Below are positions 53,388 to 62,962 of a stretch of DNA of 64,000 nt, piece by piece. The notes under the pieces are model-generated. The model had not been told where the DNA came from. It did not search any database and saw only the letters and a program-made list of their open reading frames with translations. The stretch comes from JAICWP01 sp035278025 (GTDB lineage: Bacteria; Acidobacteriota; Terriglobia; Terriglobales; Acidobacteriaceae). The translations under genes were made by a program, and so were the position numbers. Within the stretch, counting starts at the first letter, position 1; each line of letters begins with the position of its first letter. The stretch lies in the NCBI GenBank assembly GCA_035278025.1, contig DATEJK010000117.1, positions 1 to 64,000 on the forward strand, given 5' to 3'.

Positions 53388-55217
53388 ATGAGCCGAGGGT
53401 TGTGCGTAGCCACCGTATGGGCTGCAATGCTGCTGGTGGGATGCGGCGGAGGGTCAACGCCGCCTCCCGCAATCGGGATAAGCGTATCGCCAAGCACGGT
53501 GACGCTATCCCCAGGGTCGTCACAAGTCTTTAAAGCCACCGTCATCAATACCACGGACACGGTTGTAACCTGGCAAGTCAACAATATCAATGGCGGTAAT
53601 GCCAAGGTCGGGACCATCAGCACGTTTGGAGTGTACGTAGCGCCCCCTACCGAGCCGACGCCTCCGACGGTGAACGTAAAGGCGATTTCGCAGGCCGACC
53701 CGAGCAAATCGGCGAGAGCTCTGGTGACCATTGGCCAACCCGCCGGCGCAGCCAACCAGCAGATGCAGTCGCTGCCCATCAAAATGGGCACTTCCGGCGG
53801 CAACAGCCTGGACCTGACCAAGAGCGGCACGACGATCACGTGCTGCTCAGGCACACTGGGGTCGCTGATTGAGCGAGCCGGCACCTTCTACATCTTGAGC
53901 AACAACCATGTGCTGGCGCGCTCCGATCAGGGCAAAACCGGGGAACCGATTACGCAACCTGGACTGGTGGACAGCAATTGCAATCCAGCTACGCCGGTAG
54001 CCAACTTGAGCCAATTCGTGCAATTGCCGGAAGGTGGCACCAGCACCGCTCCCAAGACAGGCACCGTGGACGCAGCGATCGCCCAGATCATCAGTGGCGC
54101 AGTGGACACCTCCGGCAGCATACTGGAGCTGGGAACGGCCAGTTCGACGCCCGAGGTCCCGAATCCCGCGCCGCCAGCCAGCACCACGATTGCGCCGCTA
54201 ATCGGTATGGGGGTGGCAAAGGCGGGCCGGAGTTCGGGCCTGACCTGCTCCAGCATCAGCTCCATTAATACAGCGGTGGACATCAGCTACACCACCAGCT
54301 GCAGCGGGGGCACGACTTTCTACGTGCAGTACAACAACCAGATTGTGATCAGCGGAGCCAGCTTTAGCGCGGCGGGCGATTCCGGTTCGCTGGTGGTGAA
54401 CTCAAAAACCGCTCAACCGGTAGGACTACTCTATGGGGGTGATAGCAGCAGCACGGTCGCCAATCCCATCGGCGCAGTGCTAGGAGCTCTGACGGACAGC
54501 AAAGGCAATGTGCCTACGATTGTGGGGGGCGCGGCGCACGCCGTTGTCTGCCCCACGCTGGCGGGCGCCGCTCCCGCCTCGGAGCAGACCACAGCGCCGC
54601 TGGCCGCAAGCAAGATCGCTCACGCCACCGAGGTCTCTAACCGCTACGCTACGAGGCTGCTGGCCAACCCGGCGGTTGCCGGAATCGCGGTGGGCCGCAG
54701 CGAGGACGCAACCGGCAACGCGGCCGTGGTCATCTATGTGAAATCCCTGCCCCATCCCGGCGCCTTTCCCGCCCAATTGGATGGGGTCAGAACCAGGATT
54801 GTGGCCATTTCCGCAGCCCCAGCTGGTGCCGAATCGGCCGCGGGCGTTCCGGCGGTTGCTGTTCCGGAATCAGAGGTGGCTCGGGTCGCAAGGGTCAAGG
54901 AGCAACAAGCGGAACAACTCATGCGCGGTAATAGGGCGATTTTCGGGGTGGGAATAGGAGCCAGCAAAGACAGTCCGGGCGAGGCTGCGCTGGTTTTATT
55001 CGTTGACAAGGATATGCGTTACACCGCGCCGGCGGTGATGGACGGAGCCCGCACCCAGGTGGTACGGAGCGACCGCTTCCGCGCATGGGGATGGAATGAG
55101 CATGAGCAGCCGCAGGCCTGCCGGGCCACCAGTTTTGCGAAAGACAAACAACTGCTGGCGCCCTCAAGCTCCGGAAGAGGGGGCGCGCTTCACGCGGCGC
55201 GCCACCTGATTGAGTAA
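53388..55217 (+). CDS. Secreted lipoprotein with Ig-like and trypsin-like domains
   Basis: About 609 residues. Lipoprotein signal with lipobox LLVGCGGG, then an Ig-like (Big2) domain (ISVSPSTVTLSPGSSQVF). The serine protease-like domain has YILSNNHVLARS (His), GTVDAAIAQI (Asp) and AAGDSGSLVV (Ser). The C-terminus holds two similar units, AGIAVGRSEDATGNAAVVIYV and FGVGIGASKDSPGEAALVLFV, an internal duplication. TGGAGG precedes ATG 53388. The last 54 bases overlap the convergent response-regulator gene. Probable surface peptidase. Confidence 0.82.
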   Translation: MSRGLCVATVWAAMLLVGCGGGSTPPPAIGISVSPSTVTLSPGSSQVFKATVINTTDTVVTWQVNNINGGNAKVGTISTFGVYVAPPTEPTPPTVNVKAISQADPSKSARALVTIGQPAGAANQQMQSLPIKMGTSGGNSLDLTKSGTTITCCSGTLGSLIERAGTFYILSNNHVLARSDQGKTGEPITQPGLVDSNCNPATPVANLSQFVQLPEGGTSTAPKTGTVDAAIAQIISGAVDTSGSILELGTASSTPEVPNPAPPASTTIAPLIGMGVAKAGRSSGLTCSSISSINTAVDISYTTSCSGGTTFYVQYNNQIVISGASFSAAGDSGSLVVNSKTAQPVGLLYGGDSSSTVANPIGAVLGALTDSKGNVPTIVGGAAHAVVCPTLAGAAPASEQTTAPLAASKIAHATEVSNRYATRLLANPAVAGIAVGRSEDATGNAAVVIYVKSLPHPGAFPAQLDGVRTRIVAISAAPAGAESAAGVPAVAVPESEVARVARVKEQQAEQLMRGNRAIFGVGIGASKDSPGEAALVLFVDKDMRYTAPAVMDGARTQVVRSDRFRAWGWNEHEQPQACRATSFAKDKQLLAPSSSGRGGALHAARHLIE

Positions 55218-55556
55218 TTCTTCCGGACGCAGCGGCTTGCTTAACAGGTCAAAGGAATGGCCGGCGGCCCGGGCTTTCTGCATCAAGTCCGCAGTGGAGG
55301 CCTGGCCGGAGAGCAGCAGGATGGCGCAGCCGGGCAGAAGCTCGCGGGCGCGGATGGCCACGTCTATGCCGCTGATGTCGGGCATGATGACGTCGCTGAT
55401 GAGCAATTCAGGACGGAAAGAGAGCAATTCCTGCAATGCGGCAGCGCCGGAATACACCACCCGGGGCTGGTAGCCGCCCTGGCGCAGGATAAGCCCCAGC
55501 GTATCAGCGATGAGCACTTCGTCATCCGCAATCAGAACTTTGACCTGGGTGTTCAT
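55164..55556 (-). CDS. Single-domain response regulator
   Basis: 130-residue CheY-like receiver. Acidic pair D11/D12, phospho-acceptor D55 in LLISDVIMPD, S83 and K107 (LLSKPLRPEE) are intact. No output domain follows, so it should act by protein contact. No histidine kinase gene in the window. It is encoded opposite the peptidase gene and overlaps its last 54 bases. Confidence 0.9.
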   Translation of the reverse strand: MNTQVKVLIADDEVLIADTLGLILRQGGYQPRVVYSGAAALQELLSFRPELLISDVIMPDISGIDVAIRARELLPGCAILLLSGQASTADLMQKARAAGHSFDLLSKPLRPEELLNQVARRVKRAPSSGA

Positions 55557-55590
55557 GAAATTTCCTGACGGTCAGGGGGGAAAGCGCGTC

Positions 55591-55782
55591 TCAGAGGCTG
55601 CGGATGCGCTTGAGTTCGGCACGCAGCGCCTCTTCTACCCGCTGGGAGCGGCGCTCGCCGCGGGCGACGCGGCTTACATAAGAGCGGTCCACACCCAAGT
55701 GGCGGGCGACGCGGGCGTACAGACCACGATATCGAGCATATCGCGCCAGTTCGCCACTTTTTCCGCCGTGACCTGTCACCAT
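55591..55782 (-). CDS. Small HTH protein
   Basis: 63 residues with a lambda-repressor-type helix-turn-helix: GLYARVARHLGVDRSYVSRVARGERR near 20-45. The ATG at 55782 opens it; longer upstream reading is possible but overlaps a strong promoter on the same strand. It is encoded 34 bases upstream of the response regulator gene, so both may be co-transcribed. Confidence 0.7.
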   Translation of the reverse strand: MVTGHGGKSGELARYARYRGLYARVARHLGVDRSYVSRVARGERRSQRVEEALRAELKRIRSL

Positions 55783-55828
55783 TGATGACACGATAGGCTG
55801 TTTAGATTGGCTTCCGCAATTCCCGATT

Positions 55829-55856
55829 ACTATAACGCTGGCGTTAGTTCTGTCAA
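55829..55856 (-). promoter_or_regulatory. Strong promoter with palindromic operator before HTH gene
   Basis: Minus strand: TTGACA (-35, perfect), 16-base spacer, TATAGT (-10). The spacer holds the palindrome TAACGCCAGCGTTA (6-base arms), a typical repressor site between promoter hexamers. A second inverted repeat, TGTCA-N7-TGACA, overlaps the HTH start codon. Confidence 0.65.
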
Positions 55857-56001
55857 GCAGAGCAAGCGCGGAATTTACTTTTAGTACCAAGAAATTAGCG
55901 GGCGGAAGCGGCGGCGAAGCCAGAGAAGGTCCGACAAAGCTGGCTGCGTTTGCTTCCGGTGAATAAAGCCGGGAGTAGGGACAGCGGCTTTCTAACCATC
56001 A

Positions 56002-58767
56002 TCAATGTTCACGCCGGGGCGGCGGCATGGGACGATTGCCCATGCGGTCGCGCCACAGGATAGCGTTCAAACGCTGTGCGGGAGCGGCGTCGGCGTGGGT
56101 GAAGTCCATTTTCAGCGACTCGCGTGCTCCGGGGGTGCTCGATGTGTTCGTGCGGTAAAGCAGGCCGTTGTCCCGGTTCCGGTAATCGGCCTGGAAGGGC
56201 GGCTGTCCGGGTCCGCTGAACAAGGGCGCCATGAGCGGCGCCAGGGCGTCATTGCTGTTCATGGGCGGGAGTCCGAGCAGCACCTCCATGGTGTGGATAA
56301 CGCTTACGGTGGTGTAGAAGTGGTGGTCCACATAGGGACTGGCGGCAGAGCCCGGGGAATACTTGCTGATTACGAAGGCGATGCTGCGATGCGCGTCCAC
56401 GTGATCGGCGCCGTCCTGGGCATCGTCTTCCAGGGCGAAAATCGCCGTATCGTCCCAGTAGGGGCTATGGGAAACGGCTTCCACTACCCTGCCCAGCGCC
56501 AGGTCGTTGTCGGCCACGGAGGCAGAGGGCGTAGGAAGGCCGGGGCGGGTGCCGGCAGTGTGGTCATTGGGCAGACGGAGCAAGACAAATGCCGGCAGCT
56601 GTTCTCCTTTGCCCTCCTGGCGGGCGCGCACGAACTGCTGGAACTCGTTGAAAAACTCGTCCACCCGCAGCTGGTCGGGGTAGTCGAGGCGAAAGTCGGC
56701 GAAATTGGGATCGAAGTGGCCGCGCAGCTGGGGCTTGGTGGGCACATCGCGAGCCAGCATGGGCACCGGCCACGGCCAGAGACTGGGCGAACCGTGGGGC
56801 TCGCCGACATTGGGCGGCAGGGCCTCGCCCTTTTTCACCCGCGGGTGCAGGCAGGGCTGGGAAGGCTCGAGGGGCGTGCCCGAGCGGGGTGATGCGGCCT
56901 GGCTTCCCCGTTCCCGGCACCAGATGGTGGCCACGAATTCGCCATAGTGCCGGTAGGAAAGGTGGTGGCGGGCCAGATTGCCCCACAGGTATCCGGTTTC
57001 CGGTTCGTTGACGTCGGGCTCATCGTGCTGCAAGGGAAACTCGCCGGCGACTTCGCCTTCGTAGTCATAGGTACGCTCCTGGCCGCGATAGGCAATCTGC
57101 CAGGTCTTCTCGGTGTAATCGGAGGTAATGCCGGCGGTGGACCAGACGTGGCCATCCCCGGAGACCTCTCCGCTGTCATAGAAGTTATCGAGAATGCCGA
57201 ACTGGCGGGCCAGGGCGTGCTCATTGGGGGTAACATCCTCGCCAAACATGGTGAGCGAGGGATCGCCGTCGCCGGGCTTGAGGTCGCCCAATATCTGGTC
57301 GTAAGTGCGGTTTTCCTTGATGATGTATATGACGTGGCGAATGGGGTTTTTGCCGGAACGAAACATGATTTGCGCGGGAGCGGTCCGCAGCAGATTGCTG
57401 TCTTCGACTTCGCGGGTGAGTTCGGCCATCCGCGGCTCCGCCTGGCGGATGCTCACGCGGGCGATGGAGCCGTGCAGCAGGGTGGCGATATAGCCAGTAT
57501 CATTTCCCCGGCGGGTGTGGCTTGTGTTAGGCCCGGTGCCTTCGCCCTTGCCGCTGGCGATGAGAAGGTCGTCGCCATGAACCGCGAGTGCCGTGGGATA
57601 CCATTCGGTGGGAATGAAACCGGATGCCTCCTGGGGAGCGGTGGTTGCGGGCATGGCGTCATTAAATTGGGAGATATCGAAAACCGCCACCGCATCCGAA
57701 GATGCATCCGCCACGAACAGCCGACGGCCATCGGCCGACTCGGCCAGGGCATTGGGGAAAGTGCCCCCGAAGGTCTCACCGGGCAGGCGAGTGGAGAGCA
57801 AACGCAGAAGCTTGCCGCTGGTGGCATCCACCACGGCCACGGCGTCAGCGTTGGAAAGTGTCACGAAGAGCAGCTTGTCATCCGCGCTCAAGAGCATGGC
57901 GGTGGGGTGCGAGCCGGGTTCTATGGCGGAATTGGGCTTGAGCAGGGCGATGCGGCGGATGACCTTGCCGCGGTCGAGATCGAGTTCGGCCACTTGGGAA
58001 GCGTTCCATAAGGTGCAGAAGGCGCGGCGGCCGTCACGCGTGACCACCACGGTATAGGGAAACGCGGAGGGCAATTCCCTGCCCGCGCTTAGGTCAAACC
58101 GGTGCAGCAGCTTGCCCTGGCGGTCGAGCAGCACGGCGTTATCAGAAAGATTATTGGCCAGCAGCAGTTCTTCCCGGCCGCCACTAGAGAAGGCGACAAT
58201 GCCAGCGGGATAGGGGATGGCTTCTCCGCGCGGAACCTCGGCCAAATCGTAGGCCACGTGCTTGGCGGGCGAGACCGGCTGCAGGCCGACAGGGATAAAG
58301 CTATCGGCCGACAGCTTTCCATTCGCGAAACGGTACACTGCGATTCCGTTTCCGGTGTCGCCCGGGTGCTGGCCGGTGGGATCGGTAATGGAACCCACCG
58401 TGGCATAGAGGCGGCCACCATCCGGGCTGAAAGCAAGCCCGAGAAACACAGCCTGGCGGGCATGAGGTCCGAGGCGGGGATCGGGAAAATCGGTCAGCCG
58501 GCCGGTCTGGAGATCGAGCACGGCGATGGACTGCCGATAATGAGACTCGGGGGTGCCAAAGCCGGCGTTGAGCAGCGCCAGATAGCGGCCGCCGGGCGCG
58601 AGCACGGCGGCAACCGGCAGGCCATTGGTGGGCTGCGGATTTCCCGGCGGCGGGGCCATCAACTGCTTGCTGCTGGGAAGAGAGATTATTTTTTGCTGGG
58701 CAAGCTTTTTCTGGTAACCCAAGGCGAGCGCGGCAATCAACAGCAGCAGGAGAAGTGTGCGCTTCAA
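56002..58767 (-). CDS. Secreted beta-propeller / phosphoesterase
   Basis: 921 residues. Signal peptide/anchor MKRTLLLLLLIAALALGYQ, then YVTN-like beta-propeller repeats (residues 40-450) with VVTRDGRRAFCTLWNASQVAELD. The C-terminal half (470-900) is a phosphoesterase of the AcpA/phospholipase C group, starting IRHVIYIIKENRTYDQILGD. Acidic GDGHVW and FALEDDAQDGADHVDAHR would hold metals. Substrate unknown. Confidence 0.82.
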   Translation of the reverse strand: MKRTLLLLLLIAALALGYQKKLAQQKIISLPSSKQLMAPPPGNPQPTNGLPVAAVLAPGGRYLALLNAGFGTPESHYRQSIAVLDLQTGRLTDFPDPRLGPHARQAVFLGLAFSPDGGRLYATVGSITDPTGQHPGDTGNGIAVYRFANGKLSADSFIPVGLQPVSPAKHVAYDLAEVPRGEAIPYPAGIVAFSSGGREELLLANNLSDNAVLLDRQGKLLHRFDLSAGRELPSAFPYTVVVTRDGRRAFCTLWNASQVAELDLDRGKVIRRIALLKPNSAIEPGSHPTAMLLSADDKLLFVTLSNADAVAVVDATSGKLLRLLSTRLPGETFGGTFPNALAESADGRRLFVADASSDAVAVFDISQFNDAMPATTAPQEASGFIPTEWYPTALAVHGDDLLIASGKGEGTGPNTSHTRRGNDTGYIATLLHGSIARVSIRQAEPRMAELTREVEDSNLLRTAPAQIMFRSGKNPIRHVIYIIKENRTYDQILGDLKPGDGDPSLTMFGEDVTPNEHALARQFGILDNFYDSGEVSGDGHVWSTAGITSDYTEKTWQIAYRGQERTYDYEGEVAGEFPLQHDEPDVNEPETGYLWGNLARHHLSYRHYGEFVATIWCRERGSQAASPRSGTPLEPSQPCLHPRVKKGEALPPNVGEPHGSPSLWPWPVPMLARDVPTKPQLRGHFDPNFADFRLDYPDQLRVDEFFNEFQQFVRARQEGKGEQLPAFVLLRLPNDHTAGTRPGLPTPSASVADNDLALGRVVEAVSHSPYWDDTAIFALEDDAQDGADHVDAHRSIAFVISKYSPGSAASPYVDHHFYTTVSVIHTMEVLLGLPPMNSNDALAPLMAPLFSGPGQPPFQADYRNRDNGLLYRTNTSSTPGARESLKMDFTHADAAPAQRLNAILWRDRMGNRPMPPPRREH

Positions 58768-58904
58768 GTTGCGTGAGCCCTTTCCGCGAAATGGCCGACC
58801 ATTGTAACGAAATTGTGTGGCGCGCAGGTTAACAATTCCTTTCAGCCCAGGACGGAAGCGGCCAGTTCCGGTTTAAAATTGACGATCCATTTCGCGCCAA
58901 CAGC

Positions 58905-61310
58905 ATGGATAACTCAAGCCCAAACATTCCGCCTGGCTGGCCGGGCATTCCGCCGCGCTGGACCTCCAGCGCGAAAAACGGGGTGGGCACAGCGCTCAGC
59001 CCTTCCAGCCGGGTGTGGTTTACGCTCAGTCACGGCATTGTGAATGAAATTTATTTTCCCCGGGTAGACATTGCCTGCACCCGCGACCTGGGGCTGATCA
59101 TCACCGACGGCCGCTTCTACTTTTCCGAGGAAAAACGGCATGCCACGTCGGAGGTCAACTATCTGGCGCCGGGGGTGCCCGCCTATCGCCTGGTCAACAC
59201 GGCGATGGACGGGCGCTACAGGATCGAGAAGGAAATCTGCACCGATCCGTGCCGCCACGTGTGCCTGCAAAAAATTCGTTTTCAGCCGCTGAAAGGGAGT
59301 TTGGCCGACTACCACGTTTATGTATTGCTGGCGCCCCACCTGGCTAATTGCGGATACGGCAATACTGGTTTTCTGGGCGACTACAAGGGCACGCCCATGC
59401 TCTATGCCTCGCGCGATGGGTACGGGCTGGCGCTGGCTTCCTCAGCCAACTGGCTGAAGCGCTCCGCCGGTTATGTGGGCACCTCGGATGGCTGGCAGGA
59501 TTTATCGCGCAACTACGAAATGACATGGGAGTACCCGCGCGCGGAAAACGGCAACGTCGCCCTGACCGGAGAGGTGGACCTGGCGGGCTGCGGCGGCGAG
59601 TTTGTGCTCTCGCTGGGCTTTGGCCAGGTGGCCCCTGAAGCCGGCGGTCATGCCCTGGCCAGCCTGCTGGAAGGATATGAAACCGCGCGCCGGGAGTACG
59701 TGCAGGGCTGGCAGGAGTGGCTGCACAAAGTGGACGCGCCCGACAGTGATGGCAACCAGGATATGTTCCGCATCAGCGCCTGCGTGCTGCGTACTCACGA
59801 AGAAAAGACGTTTCCCGGGGGCATAATTGCCAGCCTGTCCATTCCCTGGGGCTTCTCCAAGGGCGACGAAGACCTGGGAGGGTATCACCTGGTGTGGCCG
59901 CGGGACCTGGTGGAAACCGCGAGCGGTCTGCTGGCGTTGGAGGCCAATCAGGACGCGCTACGCGTGCTGGGCTACCTGCGTGTGACACAGGAAGCCGACG
60001 GTCACTGGCCGCAGAACATGTGGCTGGACGGGATCGCCTACTGGAAAGGCTTGCAGATGGACGAGACGGCGCTCCCCATCCTGCTGGTGGACCTGCTGCG
60101 GCGGAAGGGCGCTCTGAGCGATGGGGGCTTACGCGGCTTCTGGCCGATGGTGCGGCGCGCCGCCGGATTCGTGGCGCGCAATGGCCCGGTGACACAGCAG
60201 GACCGCTGGGAGGAGGACCCGGGTTATTCGCCTTTTACCCTGGCGGCGGAAATTGCCGGCTTGCTGGTGGCGGCCGACCTGGCTGACCTTCACGGCGAGC
60301 CGGCTCTGGGCGTCTTTCTGCGTGAAACCGCCGATGCCTGGAATGCCAACATCGAGCGCTGGATGTACCAGGTGGGCGGACCGCTGGCGCGCAAGCTGGG
60401 AATTGACGGCTACTACGTGCGCATTGCTCCGCCGGACACCGCTGATCCTGATGCCGCCTCCCCTCTGGAAGGCTATGTGCCCATCAAGAACCGCCCGCCG
60501 GCGGATACGCTGGAGCCCGCGGCCAGCATCGTCAGCCCGGACGCACTGGCGCTGGTGCGTTTTGGGTTGCGCGCGCCCGACGATCCACGCATTCTTTGCA
60601 CGCTGAAGGCGATTGACGCTTTATTGAAAGTGGAACTGCCGCAAGGGCCTTCGTGGCACCGTTACAACGACGACGGCTACGGCGAACATGAAGACGGCTC
60701 GGCCTTCGACGGCACCGGCGTGGGCCGCGCCTGGCCGCTGCTTACCGGCGAACGGGCCCATTATGAGCTGGCGGCGGGAAGACGCGCCGCCGCCGAGGCG
60801 TTGCTGCACAGCATGGAGAAATCGGCTGATGAGAGCGGGCTGATTCCGGAGCAGGTGTGGGACACACCCGACATTCCAGCGCTCGAGTTGTTCTTTGGGC
60901 GGCCTTCGGGATCGGCGCGGCCCCTGGTGTGGGCGCATGCGGAATATCTGAAACTGCGGCATTCTCTGCGCGACGGCAAAGTTTTCGACCAGCCGCCGCA
61001 AACCTATCAGCGTTACGTGTTGGCGAAGCAGCGGGGCACGGTTTTTATATGGAGCTTCAACCACAAGCTGCGCAATATGCCGCCCGGCTTGGTGTTGCGC
61101 CTGCAAACCTTGTCGCCGGCGATGGCGCACTGGAGCACGAATGGCTGGCGCACCACCCAGGACAGCACCGCGCGCGATATGGGAATCGGCACCTACGTGG
61201 TGGACCTGCCCACGAACAAGCTGCCTTCGGGCAGCAGCGTGGTGTTCACGTTTTATTGGACCGAGGATAAACGCTGGGAAGGAACGAATTTTGAGGTGAA
61301 GGTGGAATAA
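58905..61310 (+). CDS. GH15 glucoamylase (glucan 1,4-alpha-glucosidase)
   Basis: 801 residues. The N-terminal beta-sandwich domain (residues 20-270) contains TLSHGIVNEIYFPRVD, as in bacterial glucoamylases and glucodextranase. The (alpha/alpha)6 catalytic domain has GGYHLVWPRDLVETASGLLA near 330 and the acid/base segment SGLIPEQVWDTPD near 650. It should release glucose from starch or glycogen ends. No signal peptide is obvious, so an intracellular or atypically exported enzyme. Confidence 0.88.
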   Translation: MDNSSPNIPPGWPGIPPRWTSSAKNGVGTALSPSSRVWFTLSHGIVNEIYFPRVDIACTRDLGLIITDGRFYFSEEKRHATSEVNYLAPGVPAYRLVNTAMDGRYRIEKEICTDPCRHVCLQKIRFQPLKGSLADYHVYVLLAPHLANCGYGNTGFLGDYKGTPMLYASRDGYGLALASSANWLKRSAGYVGTSDGWQDLSRNYEMTWEYPRAENGNVALTGEVDLAGCGGEFVLSLGFGQVAPEAGGHALASLLEGYETARREYVQGWQEWLHKVDAPDSDGNQDMFRISACVLRTHEEKTFPGGIIASLSIPWGFSKGDEDLGGYHLVWPRDLVETASGLLALEANQDALRVLGYLRVTQEADGHWPQNMWLDGIAYWKGLQMDETALPILLVDLLRRKGALSDGGLRGFWPMVRRAAGFVARNGPVTQQDRWEEDPGYSPFTLAAEIAGLLVAADLADLHGEPALGVFLRETADAWNANIERWMYQVGGPLARKLGIDGYYVRIAPPDTADPDAASPLEGYVPIKNRPPADTLEPAASIVSPDALALVRFGLRAPDDPRILCTLKAIDALLKVELPQGPSWHRYNDDGYGEHEDGSAFDGTGVGRAWPLLTGERAHYELAAGRRAAAEALLHSMEKSADESGLIPEQVWDTPDIPALELFFGRPSGSARPLVWAHAEYLKLRHSLRDGKVFDQPPQTYQRYVLAKQRGTVFIWSFNHKLRNMPPGLVLRLQTLSPAMAHWSTNGWRTTQDSTARDMGIGTYVVDLPTNKLPSGSSVVFTFYWTEDKRWEGTNFEVKVE

Positions 61311-61486
61311 AAGCAGCAATCAGCATTCAGCAGTCAGCATTCAGCCGGGAAGCATTTGGCAATTAGCACTTGGCATTTAGCCCGTAAAGAGTAGTGCTGA
61401 TTGCGACGGAACATCGTGAAAGGCTAAGTGCTAATGGCTAAGTGCTAGTGGCTCACGGCTGAATGCAGATTGCTGAGTGCTGAATG
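61311..61486. repeat. Inverted heptad array (AGCATTC type), copy 4
   Basis: Left arm AGCATTCAGCAGTCAGC and TTAGCACTTGGC, core ending ACATCGTGAAAGG, right arm CTAAGTGCTAATGGC and GCTGAGTGCTGAATGC. The right end supplies the TAG stop of the HAD gene. Core and arms match 5381-5484 and 9690-9819. Confidence 0.75.
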
Positions 61487-62155
61487 CTAGCCGAGCGTGA
61501 CTTCCAGCCGGCCATCGCCATCGAGCCGCGTCCGCACCTGCGACAAGTCGCCAACCACCGCGTGGGCGAGCGTCAACTCGGCGGCGGGATAGGTGGTGGC
61601 CACGCCGATTGCGCTCATGCCGGCGGCACGCGCAGCTTCGATTCCGGCGGGCGCGTCCTCAAACACCAGGCAATCTTGGGGGGAGAGCCCGAGCAGTTCA
61701 GCGCCCTTCAGATAGGGTTCGGGATGCGGCTTCCCCAGTGTGACTTCGTCGGCGGTGACGAAGACGGCGGGGGCGGGGAGTCCGTTGGTTGCGAGGCGGC
61801 GCGTGGCCAGATAGCGCGTGCCTGAAGTGACCACCGCCCAGCGCTGCGCGGGCAACGTAGAGAGCAATTCCAGGGCTCCATGAACGCGCCCGACGCCGTC
61901 GGTGTCGTTGGCCTCGCGGCGCTCCAGGCGCACAGTTTCCGCCTCGGCATCGAGATGGGGGGCGAGCAGGCGAATGGTTTCCAGTGTGCGGCGGCCATGA
62001 GCAACGCGCACGGCCTCTTCGGGCGAGACATTGTGTTCCGCCGCCCACAAAGCCCAGAAGCGAGCGACAGAAGCAGTGGAATCCACCAGCACGCCATCCA
62101 GATCGAAGAGTATGGCGGCACAGGAAAAGACTCGCCGGGAGGGAATGGGAATCAT
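61487..62155 (-). CDS. HAD-family sugar phosphatase
   Basis: 222 residues of the HAD IA subfamily, like beta-phosphoglucomutase/phosphoglycolate or glycerol-3-phosphatases. Motif I ILFDLDGVLVDS near residue 15, motif II WAVVTSG near 108, motif III GKPHPEPYLKGA near 141 and motif IV FEDAPAGIEAARAAGM near 165 are all present. Likely a sugar-phosphate phosphatase. It overlaps the EcsC gene by four bases (ATGA), suggesting an operon. Confidence 0.88.
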   Translation of the reverse strand: MIPIPSRRVFSCAAILFDLDGVLVDSTASVARFWALWAAEHNVSPEEAVRVAHGRRTLETIRLLAPHLDAEAETVRLERREANDTDGVGRVHGALELLSTLPAQRWAVVTSGTRYLATRRLATNGLPAPAVFVTADEVTLGKPHPEPYLKGAELLGLSPQDCLVFEDAPAGIEAARAAGMSAIGVATTYPAAELTLAHAVVGDLSQVRTRLDGDGRLEVTLG

Positions 62156-62823
62156 ACGGAGGGCGCGGGCGCCAGAGCCAGGCGCTCGCGCACGCTCAGG
62201 TGCTTCTGGCGGAAGTGGGCGTTGGCGCGTTCGCCCCAGGCGCGGACGAAATAATAATTCAGGCCGCCGCCGATAAATGAGCTGGCAATGGGAATCAGCC
62301 GGCCCGACCAGCGTTCCACCACATCGGCGCTGGCCTGCACGGCAATGCGGCGGATAACACGCGGCACCATGCGGCTGACCACTTCTTTCTCCAGAAACTC
62401 GCGGCTGAGGTCTACGCCGGCGGCGCTGGCGGTGGCCAGCCAGAGCTCGGCGGTTTCTTCATCGGTGTTGAATTCAAAGCCGTACACCAGGCTCAGCTTC
62501 TGGATGGTGCGGAGGGTGATGGCAGCCAGGATGCTCAAGTCGGGAAGCACGGTTAGAACGCCGCCCAGTCCCAGACCCGCGCCTTCCACGGCGGCGATCT
62601 TCATAGCCGCGCGAATGGTCTGGGAGGCAACCTCATCCAATTGCGTAATGTCCAGCGAGTAAACGCCGCGATAAGTGGAAATGGGCAGGCTGTGGGCGGC
62701 CTGCAACTGCAGCAGGAAACGGTTAGGGTCCACCTTTACGGTTTCATAAGCTTCGGTAAAACCGCGGCGCAGCGCATTCTCGGCCCGCCGCCGCAACCAG
62801 GAGTTCTTGTTTACACCCGACAT
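62152..62823 (-). CDS. EcsC-family protein
   Basis: 223 residues with the EcsC domain: LDEVASQTIRAAMKIAAVEG and LPDLSILAAITLRTIQKLSLVYG. C-terminal hydrophobic IPIASSFIGGGLNYYFVRAWG suggests membrane association. EcsC domains occur in B. subtilis Ecs transporter operons, but no such transporter is nearby and the function is unknown. Confidence 0.8.
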   Translation of the reverse strand: MSGVNKNSWLRRRAENALRRGFTEAYETVKVDPNRFLLQLQAAHSLPISTYRGVYSLDITQLDEVASQTIRAAMKIAAVEGAGLGLGGVLTVLPDLSILAAITLRTIQKLSLVYGFEFNTDEETAELWLATASAAGVDLSREFLEKEVVSRMVPRVIRRIAVQASADVVERWSGRLIPIASSFIGGGLNYYFVRAWGERANAHFRQKHLSVRERLALAPAPSV

Positions 62824-62864
62824 CTCTTACCACCTTACCGCATCCTGGTGGCCGGGGCAAAACC

Positions 62865-62935
62865 CTCAGGAGCTAAAGCTCAACCTATAAGAGCGCCTGA
62901 CGGCTGAAGCCGCGCCCTTTCAAGGCCGGTTTAAA
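62865..62935. repeat. GCTAAAGC/GCTGAAGC-type repeat
   Basis: GGAGCTAAAGCTC and CTGACGGCTGAAGCCGCGCCC in the gap between EcsC and DUF4442 genes, related to 40701-40915 and 45356-45376. Confidence 0.5.
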
Positions 62936-62962
62936 CGGTACCTTCTAGGATAGGATCGCACC

